From positions 1 to 64,000 of the forward strand of contig ML769563.1 in the NCBI GenBank assembly GCA_009733575.1: a stretch of DNA of 64,000 nt. The letters are read 5' to 3'. The notes beneath the pieces were generated by a model, which saw only the letters and a program-made list of their open reading frames with translations, had not been told where the DNA came from and searched no databases. Both the position numbers and the translations under genes were made by a program. Positions 48,636 to 58,878 of this stretch are shown piece after piece. This DNA is from Gymnopus androsaceus JB14. Taxonomy: Eukaryota > Basidiomycota > Agaricomycetes > Agaricales > Omphalotaceae. Within the stretch, counting starts at the first letter, position 1. The number at the start of each line of letters is the position of its first letter.

Positions 48636-51600
48636 ATGTCGAAACCCGACAAATCGCAAAACCGAGATTCGGATGTCACCTCCAAACGGGTACTCCGATC
48701 TCATTTAAAATTCAACCCGGCTCCCGAAGCACAGCAAGGCCCTCAAGAGGAGTCTGGCCCTGGCGGCCAGACCCATACGCAGGATAGTCCCGTTGGGCTG
48801 TCCATAAGTCGGACCCAGGTTGAGCGTTCTACCCATGTCCCTCAACCTGTTAGTTCTTCTGATTCAGAGGGCGATCCCGATGATCATGCTGATAGTAATA
48901 ATAATAATAAAAATAAATTATCTTTGTCTACCTCTTCATCTGAGTCTGAGGTTGAGACTAGTAAGGAAAAAGAGAGACCATGGACAGTGGTCTCTCCTCG
49001 ACGGTCTAGAAGTCCTAGTACCAATGGTGGTGAATCGGAAAACACCACGCGTCCAGTTGGAAGGAATCTTACCAAGGACCAAGAAGCTGTAATCAAGGCA
49101 GCGGAACGTCAGCTCACGGATGATGAGCGTCGTTTGATTACTAATCGTTTTGAACTTATCAAACAGAAGGAACAACGGGTGCGCAACCGTTCTCCTTCTC
49201 CAAAGGCTACAAAGTCTTACGTAGCGAAAGGCAAATTCGTTGATAATAATAATGAGATATCGGATTCCGAATTGAATGTCGATGCCCAGAAGGAGGCTCT
49301 CAAAACGTGGAATTTGATTAAAGACTCTAAGAACGGGAATACTGCTAAAAGTATGAATAAACCGGTTAAAGACAATGCGGATGCTTCAGACGGTGATGAC
49401 GAATCGTCTGACTCTGAAGATCTAAAGACCGAGAAACGGAAGCCTTCAAAACTTACAACGAGCCATGGTAAACTGTCAGAAATGTATGGCCGTATACAAA
49501 AGAAAGCCGTAGGCAATCGTTCGGCCACACCTGAGACAAAGGATGGTCGTAAGTTGTCAATGGATCCCATTGCACAGCTACCCGAGACTAATATAATTAC
49601 TCAGGTTCTTCCTTCTAGAAAGAAGAAAGATAAAACTTTGAGGAAAAAGGTTGACTCAAAACTTACCTCCTCGGACAGTGAGGATGGGACGCCAAGCTCG
49701 AGTTCTTCTGACTCGACGGACTCTAGTTCATCCAGTGATCAGAGTTCTACGTCTTCATCCACGGATTCAGTAACATCAAGTGATTCAGACAGTTCTCACA
49801 ATGCAAAGTCTCGTAAGAAAAAACGTACTAAGAGCGAATCGCGTTGTCGTTCCCGTAGTCGTTCTAAACGTAGGAAATCTAAGAAATCTACGAAGTCAGT
49901 TAAACGTCGTTTGGTCAAACCGGTTGAACCGGATGTATATGACGGTTCTCCGGATGCGGAAAAATTTCAACGGTTTGTTCTGCAAAGCACTCAGTACTGT
50001 AAAGCAGGAGGAGTTCCAAAGAAGGAACAGGTTTATACAATCTCGACGTTTCTATCTAGTACGGCGGCATCTTATTTTGCACACGCTGTAGCTAGGAATC
50101 ATAGCAAGTGGTCTCTGCGAGATTTTTTCGATGGTGTTTTCAATTATTGTTTCCCGGTAGACTATCGGGATGAACAAACAAATAAATTAGATCGTTTCCA
50201 CCAGGGAAATCGTACTGTTTTGGAATACGTTCACGAACTTGAAAGATTGTTTGATTTGTCAGGAACTACTGACAAACGTACTCGCGTTGTCAAGCTCTGG
50301 AAGGGATTCACGGATGAAATCCGTTATGAGCTGCGGCGTAGTAGGCTGAGCAAAGACGTACATTCTTATCATAAGATTGTTAAGGAAGCTAAAATTTTAG
50401 AGAGCGCTCTAAAAGAGAAGTATTTACATACAAAGGCTAAGTCCTATGGTAACCAAGGTACCTGGAATAAGAAACCGTACCAGGATAAGCAGTCCTTCAA
50501 CCAGCGTGATAAAGGTGGTCGTTTCCGTAAACGTTACCACAATAGTTCAACTCACCATAAGGAGGAAAGCAACGGTTCGAATTACCGCACCGATAATAAC
50601 GAACGCTTTGGCCGTGCAAATCAGGCATCCGGAAGCAATGGAATTGCTCCGTCTGGTTCGAACACAAACAATGGCCATAGAGACCATAAGAATAAACACC
50701 AAAGTGGAGGGCGTAAGCCCCACAACCGCTCAAATAATTCTCATGCTCACTCGGATGGGAATTGTTATAAATGCGGGCAACCAGGTCACTTCGCCCGTAA
50801 TTGCCCTACAAATAATTTGGTAAACTCTAGGCGTGATGGACCGCCGGGAGTCTCAGCGCATGCAATACACCTTCCATTACGGGATGAGTTAACTGAACAG
50901 CTGAACGAGTTAGCGGAGACGACTCAAGGCTCGGAATTGCTTACCTTGAATATGATGCACTTTGGTGACTTTTCCGTGTCTCTCTCTGATACGACGGCAG
51001 TTTCAGATAATTGCGAGTCTGCAGATAACAACGTAATATCTGATTCTGAAAAGGAGAATACACCACCTTCACCAGAACCTTCCGTAAGGTCTGTTGAGGA
51101 TAGCACAGTACCGGTAATAACCTTCACACCTGCTGAGGACTTGGACAGCGATGGAGATGCAATCCCTGCACTCCAGCCTGTATCCGACTCTGAGTCGGAA
51201 TATAACCAGTCCGATGCTGAGAGTGATGAAGATACCACTGACCCATGGTTGGTGGCCGAGCCCGATTTGAAAAAATCGGACTTGTACCCTTACTGCTCAG
51301 ACTCCGATCCGGAGGGCGAGGATGGTGGTCCAGAATCGTTGCCTGAGACTTGTAATCAGACCAAAACTCCCAGAGAAACTTTTGCGAACCTGGCAAAAGA
51401 AGTTTATGGATATCCAGATACAAACTGGTCAGATTTTTTCCTGCATCGCAAGTTAGAGAAAAATTGGTGGCCAAAGGCCATAGATGACCTGATTGCGAGA
51501 GCAGCTACGTTTACGCTCAACCATGACGGTCCTTATCCAGCGGATGAGATAACGTGGGGTTGTACCTCATCATACCGTTTCTACGTGACCCGTTGCAATG

Positions 51601-51705
51601 AAAATACTTACATGATATATGATGAAGTGGCGGATTACGATGGCATCGCGATACCTGAAAAGCTTTTGCTAAAAAGTAACTTTAAGTTATCTGCATGGTA
51701 CGTGG
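48636..51705 (+). CDS. Ty3/gypsy-type Gag (start of the Gag-Pol polyprotein), interrupted
   Basis: One open frame. The first ATG after the leader that fits is 48636 ('MSKPDKSQ'); an upstream ATG at 48450 lies right behind the LTR. The N-terminal third is Ser/Lys/Asp-rich with an SR-like basic patch (49820-49920). The retrotransposon Gag core follows ('FQRFVLQSTQYCKAGG' to 'LWKGFTDEIRYEL', 49960-50330). One CCHC zinc knuckle, 'CYKCGQPGHFARNC', is at 50764-50805, then an acidic stretch. The frame then enters a module ('YRFYVTRCNENTYMIYDE' to 'LKSNFKLSAWY') that reappears at 58917. At 51705 the frame runs into DIRS-like sequence and stops at 51743. The frame is otherwise free of stops, so insertion of the second element is what breaks it. 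Confidence 0.82.
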
Positions 51706-51886
51706 CCAATCGCTTGAGGTTCGACCCGCTGACAGGTGTGTAGCCGTGACACCGACCTTACGGCCGTTTTTTATTGGGGAAAAGTAGGAAAGGTACTGGA
51801 AAGTACGCGCAAGAAGATGGGAAGAAAGGGAGAAACCGGAACTTGAGTGCTAAAGGGCTATTTTGAATCGGTAGATGTGGTTGCGG

Positions 51887-52792
51887 TTATGAACGGCGAG
51901 CGGCGAGCATTGCGTTAAGGACAATGGGATTTTTTCGGATGTATATCTGGAAGGTGTCTGAGGACCACCGACCGGCAGCTTGGATGGCTTGGGGTGGTGC
52001 ACCATCTTCAGCTAATGCTGTGGCTCCTCCAGCTCGCATTGATTGGCCAGCCCACCAAAGGTCAGGTTCTATGGCTCGGAGGCGGCGCATAAACCATGAC
52101 CTAGTGGGTACTGAATCTTTGCTGGTCACCCAAAGATGGGGATGGAGAGGGAAACGCTCGTCGCGGAGCTTAAGGTAGTGTTGTAGGATTTGAAGGGGTT
52201 GGAGATCCCATTTGGGGAGGATGAGGATCCTATTGCCCTCGAAAAGTCGGTCAGCTTTATGGAAAGGGAGCCAGAAAGAGAACCCCGTATCTCCCACAAA
52301 CTCAATAGACTCTCGGGAAGTGACTTTGCGGAAATTCCTGATTGCGGGATTGTCTGGCAGCGTGAGCTCGCCAAGACAAAGTAGGCCACATGTGCCAGTG
52401 ATCAGCATCAATACAAAAAGATGGTGGTTGTATGTGGAGAGAGGGGATAATGACTTTTCTGCATCGCGTAGATGGCGTCGTGTGAGTGGTTGTTTCCGCT
52501 TGATGGGTTTACTACGGAGTTTTTTCATCCCGGACAGGGTTTTCTTCACCAATTGTGAGTTGCAGTTCTGCCTGACATTTGGGAAATAAGTTTCGAGCTT
52601 GTCGCAGATGCCCGAGAGGTAGGTGCCAACGGAACGGGGTTCAATGTGATATGACATATAGACGACAAAGAAGGATAGCGTATCGGGGGTGGGGTTGAGT
52701 GGGAAAGAGTGAATAGTGCAGAACGAGATGTACGAATTCAGGTGGGAGTTGTAGGTAGCTTGTGAGGAGGCATCAGTAGCAAGACCTAACAC
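51887..52792 (-). CDS. Tyrosine recombinase of the DIRS-like element
   Basis: A 301-codon frame. An N-terminal core-binding-like part ('YNSHLNSYISFC', 'PTPDTLSFFVVYMSY', 'TYLSGICDKLETYFPN') is followed by the catalytic part. Box I reads 'GLLCLGELTLPD', where Cys sits at the usual Arg. Box II is 'QSMRAGGATALAEDG' with Arg kept, then 'GRWSSDTFQIYIR' with the usual Trp/His position and the nucleophilic Tyr. Known relatives insert a circular DNA intermediate by site-specific recombination without a target duplication. The missing box-I Arg (CGT to TGT would explain it) suggests loss of activity even though the frame is open. Confidence 0.78.
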   Translation of the reverse strand: MLGLATDASSQATYNSHLNSYISFCTIHSFPLNPTPDTLSFFVVYMSYHIEPRSVGTYLSGICDKLETYFPNVRQNCNSQLVKKTLSGMKKLRSKPIKRKQPLTRRHLRDAEKSLSPLSTYNHHLFVLMLITGTCGLLCLGELTLPDNPAIRNFRKVTSRESIEFVGDTGFSFWLPFHKADRLFEGNRILILPKWDLQPLQILQHYLKLRDERFPLHPHLWVTSKDSVPTRSWFMRRLRAIEPDLWWAGQSMRAGGATALAEDGAPPQAIQAAGRWSSDTFQIYIRKNPIVLNAMLAARRS

Positions 52793-52869
52793 GATGTTAC
52801 GGCCTCAAATGAGCTCCTCCTTGGACCAGGGTCTGCATGGAGGTTGCCTGGTCCGGGTAGCACCACGAT

Positions 52870-53538
52870 TCATAATTCGACTGCCCCCTGCTCCAGTCGA
52901 GGGGGTTGTAAATGGAAGATGGAGATATCTGGGTGAAGTCTCCGAACGGTCTGAAAATCAGAACGCGACAAGGCGTCAGCGACCACATTCTCACTACCTG
53001 GGATGTGAACTACTTGCAGGTCAATGTGGAATTGGAGGAGGATGTCGACGGCAGCAATGAGGATGGGATTGTAATTCGGGAGAGCTCGAAGGGAATTGAA
53101 CATGTCGACGGTGTTCGAGCTGTCGGAACGAAAAGTGAAACGGTATGGTTGTTTGGCGGTGCCCCAGCAACTCGGTGACGAGACCAACCATTCGAGTGCT
53201 GCTAGGACAGTGAGGGCTTCCCAGAAGAAGATATGTTGTGCCATTGGGGATAACGAATCTGTAGCCCCTGAAAAACCTAAGCTATTACCTGGAACATAGA
53301 AACCCATTCCATCCAGGCAGGTGTCACCGTAAATGGGCACATCGAATTCGCTGAGAGGGTCCCAATCCATACTGCCAAAAAGATATATACCGGAGGAGGC
53401 TTCAACGTGGTCCGCAAACCATTTAAGATTGTTTTTGACTGCCGTATTCACGAATATTGCTGCGGATTGAGATGATTTCCCCTTCATCTTTGCATAGACG
53501 TTCGCGAGGGCGGGACGGAGCAGTGGGAATACATTCAA
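52870..53538 (-). CDS. RNase H domain of the DIRS-like element
   Basis: The frame holds the RNase H acidic residues in order: 'IYGDTCLDGMGFYV' (Asp), 'FFWEALTVLAALEWL' (Glu), 'FRSDSSNTVDMFNSL' (Asp) and 'IPGSENVVADALSR' (Asp). It continues the RT frame: the stop just upstream is an in-frame TAG where a Trp codon is expected ('LTG*VNWSLNVFP'), so RT and RNase H were one protein. Confidence 0.75.
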   Translation of the reverse strand: MNVFPLLRPALANVYAKMKGKSSQSAAIFVNTAVKNNLKWFADHVEASSGIYLFGSMDWDPLSEFDVPIYGDTCLDGMGFYVPGNSLGFSGATDSLSPMAQHIFFWEALTVLAALEWLVSSPSCWGTAKQPYRFTFRSDSSNTVDMFNSLRALPNYNPILIAAVDILLQFHIDLQVVHIPGSENVVADALSRSDFQTVRRLHPDISIFHLQPPRLEQGAVEL

Positions 53539-53550
53539 GGACCAATTGAC

Positions 53551-54963
53551 CTAACCGGTCAGTTGTTGCCATTTGTGCAGGGTCCTCCGGCAGGATCCGG
53601 CAAATTGCCGGACCTGTTGAATTAGGTTGTCTTTGCTCTCCGCTGGCAGCGTGATGGTGAGCGCGTTGGGGTCAACTTTGAAGCCGATAATAGTCAAGAT
53701 TCTCCCCCATACTTGTTTGGATTTCTTGTGGGGAATTCCCAAGTAGTCCCAGAGTCAAAGAAGCTTGACTTGCTCTCTGGGGAGCAGCGAGTCATAAGGT
53801 TCGTAGTACTCCATATCTCCTTCCAACGCGATACTAAAGCAATTGTCCATGAAGCAGCATAGTAGGGCAATCAGCAGGACCTTGATTGCTACCCAAACTA
53901 CCAGCCCCATGACCAAATTCCATGCTCGAGGAGAGCCGCTACTCCCAAAACATGCCATCCAGTCCACCCATCTTTTCAGTTTTGACCGGTCTTGTTCTCC
54001 ACTCTTATCCTCTTCCTTTGTTGGCATGCCCGTGGTCACGACTTGCTTAATTTGCCATAGTGGATGCATTGGAATTAGGTGGAAAGTGTTGGAGACGTCG
54101 GACTTCCACAAGATGAACTGCTTTCCTGGGTTAGCTTTTGTGAAAGCGAGAAGGAGCGGTAGGAAAACTAGAAGTGAGTCTAGCCTATTCCCTTTTGTCT
54201 GGCTTCTGTCAACCATGTTGTTTTGACAGAAATCACCGGCGGACTGGTGCGCGACTAGTTGGAGATCCTCAGAGTGAGGTTTAGGTACCACTATAACTGG
54301 CGTCGAGTACATCCCGGGTAGCAGATTGGGACCGAAGGCCTGTGAGTGTCTACCCAGTTTTGCTTCAAGTTCGCACTGCTCATTTATGAAATCTTTCTCT
54401 TTCGTAGATGGAAGCGGTGCCCAAGATTTATCCCATGTGTCTGGGAATTCCTCGCGAGGACGTGTGGATGCCCAAGGCCAGAACCCCTCTCTTAGCGACA
54501 GCAGGATGGAGTTCACGAAGGGTTGGTTTGGATGACTGCCGAGGAAGGACTCGAGGCGGTCAATGATGATAGGCGTGTGGACTCTGAAAAGGTGCGGGTT
54601 TTCTCGTATAGTTGTACAAGCTGGTTCTCTAAATTCCTCTGGTGAAGGTCGAGGGATGGGGTCATCGCGTTCCGTGAATCCTGCTGTGCGACTCCCTCCC
54701 GTTACTGGGTCGTCTCTGAAACCGAAACCTCTCATGAACCTTGGGAGGTTCGAACGGTTTTGTTCTCCTGCTGCTCCCCCTGCTTTCTCCTTCTCCTCGT
54801 CTTCCTCTACGTCCTCCCCCCACAACTTCCAGGAGTGCATGAACAAGAGTCGACTAGCACAGGGCTCAGTTGGGCTCTTTTCATTTCCGGCCCTTCTTGC
54901 AGGTCTCTCCTCCATGTCCCGATTCTCCACAGGTCCAACAGGAGTGAATTCGATCACATCCAC
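53551..54963 (-). pseudogene. Reverse transcriptase domain of the DIRS-like element, with stops
   Basis: Motifs: 'ILWKSDVSNTFHLIPM' (motif A, Asp kept), 'FGSSGSPRAWNLVMGLVVW' (motif B region), then 'CCFMDNCFSI' where YMDD is expected. An in-frame TGA at about 53755 splits the domain before 'LWDYLGIPHKKSKQVWGRIL' (thumb). Both the MDN motif and the TGA are also found in the second copy at 58.2-58.3 kb. RT activity is not expected. Confidence 0.75.
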
Positions 54964-56259
54964 TGCACTCCCCTCTATTGAACTTCCTGCACACCTCTTT
55001 TCCTTGTTCCTTTGCTCGGTTACGGGAACGCGTGCCAGGTTGAGCGGGGCTCAAATCTGAGAGGGAGAAGTGTATTCCGGTGGGGAGGAGGTACACTGTC
55101 CTGAATCTTGCGATGTCTGCGTGCTCGAAGTCATCGAACAGGAGGTCCCTTCTTGACCCGATGAGCAGTCGCACGGCTCTGTCATATTGTATGATGTTTT
55201 GGTGAAAACTGGGACGGTTGTTGTCAAATTGGCGTTGGATATGCTGCGTAGCGGTTGAGTTCCTTTCCACGATCTGCAAAGGCAAAATTGATTGCGTCTG
55301 CAGTTCCCTGCCAAGCTCGCCTCCAAGTAACCTGGTCAACGATGGCCTTGGAGGGTGTTGGTTTGATGAGAGTCGTGGACTCGAGAGCCTCTGCAAAAGC
55401 ATTGGAGACCGATCTGGAGGTGTCGGGCTTGTGTTGTGTTGTGGCCATAGCGAGTACCTCGGAGAGTTCAACGTACTCATCCTTGAGGACTGCTTTCCAT
55501 AGTTTCTTGGGGAACCAGGGTTGAGGCCACTCTGCTCAACGCTGTCGAGGGCTGTGTCGAGATCAAGCTTGTAGTTCTCGAGGCCTCAATAACTTTCGAG
55601 TGTTTCGCGGATAGTACAGACCGCTTGATGAAGGTGTCGGAGGCCCAGTTGAACCTTGAGCTGTCTTGCTTAGCTCGCTTCGCTGGAGGGCATTGGGCTC
55701 TTCCCCACGGTCATCGCCCTCTTCATCGGATGATTCTTCTCCTCTTCATCGGGCATTTCTCCCTCTAGTCGTTCCTGCAACGTTCTCTTCCTCGTGTCTA
55801 CTCCCGCGGGCATCTCTGTTGCGACTGGGCTCCCTAGACGCTCAAGGAGTGTCGGCTGGTCTCGTTGGGGACCTCGTATCCTCCCTTCTTCCTTCGTGAT
55901 TGGGTGCTTGTGGAACCGGTCTATTAAGGAGGCATGGACGCCTGGGAGATGTCCCGGCACTCCACACCGAGTCTTTCCCTGCCCTGTTGGGCGGCGTTGT
56001 TGAGGCACTGCTCATGGTTGTCAATGACCTCGAGGTAGTCTCGTGCGGTGGTGTCAACACTGTATGTGTTTGACAGTCCGAATTTGCGGAAGAAAGCTCG
56101 AATAAATTGGAGGACAACCTCTCGAGCAACGTGAGCTTGGAGCCTGTTGTCAGCAACCTGGTCGGTGATTCCCCGGAGGGTTTGTCTAGCGAGTCGCTTG
56201 GCTTCTTCAACCTCTGTGCCTCGAGGGGGGAGAGCTGGGATGCGTATCCCCGCCGCCAT
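54881..56259 (-). pseudogene. Gag-like ORF of the DIRS-like element, frameshifted
   Basis: It starts at 56259 ('MAAGIRIPALPPRG', 'AKRLARQTLRGITDQVADN') and shifts frame several times. It then shows 'WRRAWQGTADAINFAF', 'IQRQFDNNRPSFHQ' and 'VRLLIGSRRDLLFDDFEH', and a zinc-binding end: a Cys-rich 'CRKFNRGECSGCDRIHSC' joined to the CCHC knuckle 'CWTCGESGHGGETC'. Known relatives package element RNA. Start and end overlap the RT frame slightly. It is decayed. Confidence 0.6.
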
Positions 56260-56265
56260 GGTGCG

Positions 56266-58878
56266 TGGCCAATGCTTTGAGGTCGCCCCGCTGACAGGTT
56301 GTGCCGTACACGACCTACGCGTTTTTTATTGGGGAAAAGTAGGAAAGGTACTAAAGGTACGCGCAAGAAATGGAGGAAGGAGAACACCGGAACTTGAGTG
56401 CTAAGGCTATTTGGAATCGGTAATGTGGTATGCGGTTATTAACGGCGGCGCGAGATTGCGTCTAAGAAATGGATTTGTTCGGGATGTATAAGCTTGGAAG
56501 GTGTCTGGGACCACCGACCGCAGCGTTGATGGCTTGGGCTGTGCACATCTTCAGCAATGCTGGGCTTCCTCCAGCTCGCATTGATTGCGCAGCCCACAAA
56601 GGTCAGGGTTCTATGCTCCGGAGGAAGCGCATAAACCATGACTAGGGTACTGAATCTTTCTGGTCACCCAAAAGCTGGGAATGAGAGAGGGAAACGCTCG
56701 GCGCGGAGCTTAAGGTAGTGTGTAGTTGAAGGGTTGGAGATCCATTTGGGGAGATGAGGATCCTATTGCACTCGAAAAGTCGGTCAGCCCCTTTATGGAA
56801 AGGAGCCAGCTAAGAAACGCCCTACTCCACAACTCAATAGACTCTCCGGAAGTACTTTGCGAAATTCCTGATTGCGGTATGTCCGGCGCCAGCGTGAGCC
56901 GCCGAAGAAGTAGCCACATGTCCAGTTGATCAGCATCAATACAAAAAGATGTGGTTGTAATGTGGAAGAGGGGATAAATGACTTTTCCTGCATCGCGTAG
57001 ATGGCAGTAGTGTATGGTTGTTCCGCTTGATGGGTTTACGGAGTTTTTTCATCCGCCGGACAGCGGTTTTCCTTCACCAATTGTGATTGCAGTTCTGCCT
57101 GACATTTGGGAAATAATTTCGAGCTTGTCGCAGATGCCCGAGGTACTGCCCGGAACCGTTTCAATGTATATAATATAGACGACAAAGAGGAAGCGTATTC
57201 GGGGTGGGTGTGGGAAGAGTGAATAGTGCAAACGAGATGTACGAATCAGGTGGAGTTGTAGTAGAGCTTGTGGAGGAGGCATCATAGCAAGACATAAACA
57301 CGATGGTACGGCCTCAAAGAGCCTCCTCCCTTGGACCAGGGTCTGCATGGAGGTGCCTGTCCGGTAGCACCACGATCATGAATTGACGCCCCTGCTCCAG
57401 TCGAGGGGTTGTAAAGGAGATGGAGGATATCTGGGTGAAGTCTCCGAACGGTCTGAAATCAGAAAGGACACAGGCTCAGCGACACATTCTCATACCTGGG
57501 ATGTAACTACTTGCAGGTCAATGTGAATTGGAGGAGCGATGGTCGACGCAGCAATGAGTGGATTCGTAATTCGGAGAGACTCGAAGGAATTGAACATGTC
57601 GACGTTTTCGGAGCTGCGGAACGAAAAGTGAAACGCCCGTATGGTTGTTTGGCGGCCCAGCAACTCGGTGGACGAGACCACCATTCGAGTGGCTAGGACA
57701 GTGAGGGCTTCCCAAAGATAGATATTTTGCCATTGGGGATAACGAATGTAGCCCTGAAAAACTAAGCTATTACCTGGAAATAGAAACCCATATCCATCCC
57801 AGGCAGGTTCACCGTAAATGCACATCGAATTCGCTGAGAGGGTCCAACCATAACTGCCAAAAAGAATTACCACGGAGGAGGCTTCAACGTGTCCGCAAAC
57901 CATTTAAGATCGTTTTTTTGACGCCGTATTCCGAATATTGCTGCGCATTGCATATGATTTCCCCTTCTCTTTGCATAGAGTTCCGGGGACGGAAGCTGGG
58001 AACATTCAGACCTAATTACCTAACGTCAGTTTTGCCGATTTGTGCAGGGTCCTCCCCGGCCAGGGATCCGCAAATTGCGGCCTGTTGATTAGTTGTCTTT
58101 TGCCTCTCCGCTGGCAGCGTGATGGGAGCGCGTTGGGGTCAACCCTTTGAGCCGATAATAGTCAAGATTCTCTCCCCATACTTGTTTGGATTTACTTGTG
58201 GGAATTCCAAGTAGTCCCAGAGTCAAAAAAGCTTGACTTGCTCTCTGAGAGCACACAGTTCATAAGGTATCGTAGTACTCCAATATCTCCTTCCAATGCG
58301 ATACTAAAGCAATTGTCCATGAAAGCAGCAATAGTAGGGAATCAGCAGGACCTTGTTTGTACCAAACCTATCAAGCCCATGACCAATTCCATGCTCGAGG
58401 AGAGCGCCGCTACTCCCAAAACATGCCATCCAGTCCACCCATCTTTTCAGTTTTGACCGTCTGTTCTCCACTCGTTATCCTCTTTCCTTCGTTTGGCATG
58501 CCGTGGTCACGACTTGCTTAATTTGCCATAGTGGATGCATTGGAATTAGGCGGAAAGCGTTGGAGACGTCGGACTTCCACAAGATGAACTGCTTTCCCGG
58601 GTTATTTTTGTTAAGCGAGAAGGAGCGGTAGGAAAACTAGAAGTGAGTCTAGCTATTCCCTTTTGTCTGGCTTCTGTCAACCATGTGTTTTGACAGAAAT
58701 CGCCGGCGGACTGGTGCGCGACTAGTCGGAGATCCTCAGAGTGAGGTTAGGTACCGCTATAACTGGCGTCGAGTACATCCGGGTAGCAGATTGGGACGAA
58801 GGCCTGTGAGTGTCTACCCAGTTTCGCTTCAAGTTCGCACTGCTCATTTATGAAATCTTTCTCTTTCGTAGATGGAAC
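56266..58878 (-). mobile_element. DIRS-like element, copy 2, truncated and indel-rich
   Basis: This region aligns with 51706-54411 along its whole length in the same orientation. From 56266 to about 58500 it differs mainly by small insertions and deletions every few tens of bases, which destroy the recombinase, RNase H and RT frames. The last ~370 bp (58500-58870) are nearly indel-free and differ mostly at CpG sites. It ends inside the RT region and joins gypsy sequence at about 58878. Confidence 0.8.

Larger units (their letters stand above)
51706..56265 (-). mobile_element. DIRS/Ngaro-like tyrosine-recombinase retrotransposon, copy 1
   Basis: On the minus strand the order is Gag (zinc-knuckle), RT, RNase H, tyrosine recombinase, with no integrase, LTRs or methyltransferase domain in view. 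This is the layout of Ngaro/PAT-type DIRS elements. A short segment (TGGCCAATCGCTTGAGGT...CCGCTGACAGG) lies at both ends, at 51706-51738 and 56266-56297, as expected for the split direct repeats of these elements. Frames are interrupted by stops and shifts, so the copy is inactive. Confidence 0.75.

Noticed and set aside
52794..53178. Plus-strand frames opposite RNase H
   Set aside because: Antisense to a frame with all four RNase H acidic positions.
54563..55060. Plus-strand frames over the DIRS Gag/RT region
   Set aside because: Opposite strand of recognisable Gag zinc-knuckle and RT sequence; Ser/Pro/Phe-rich shadow.
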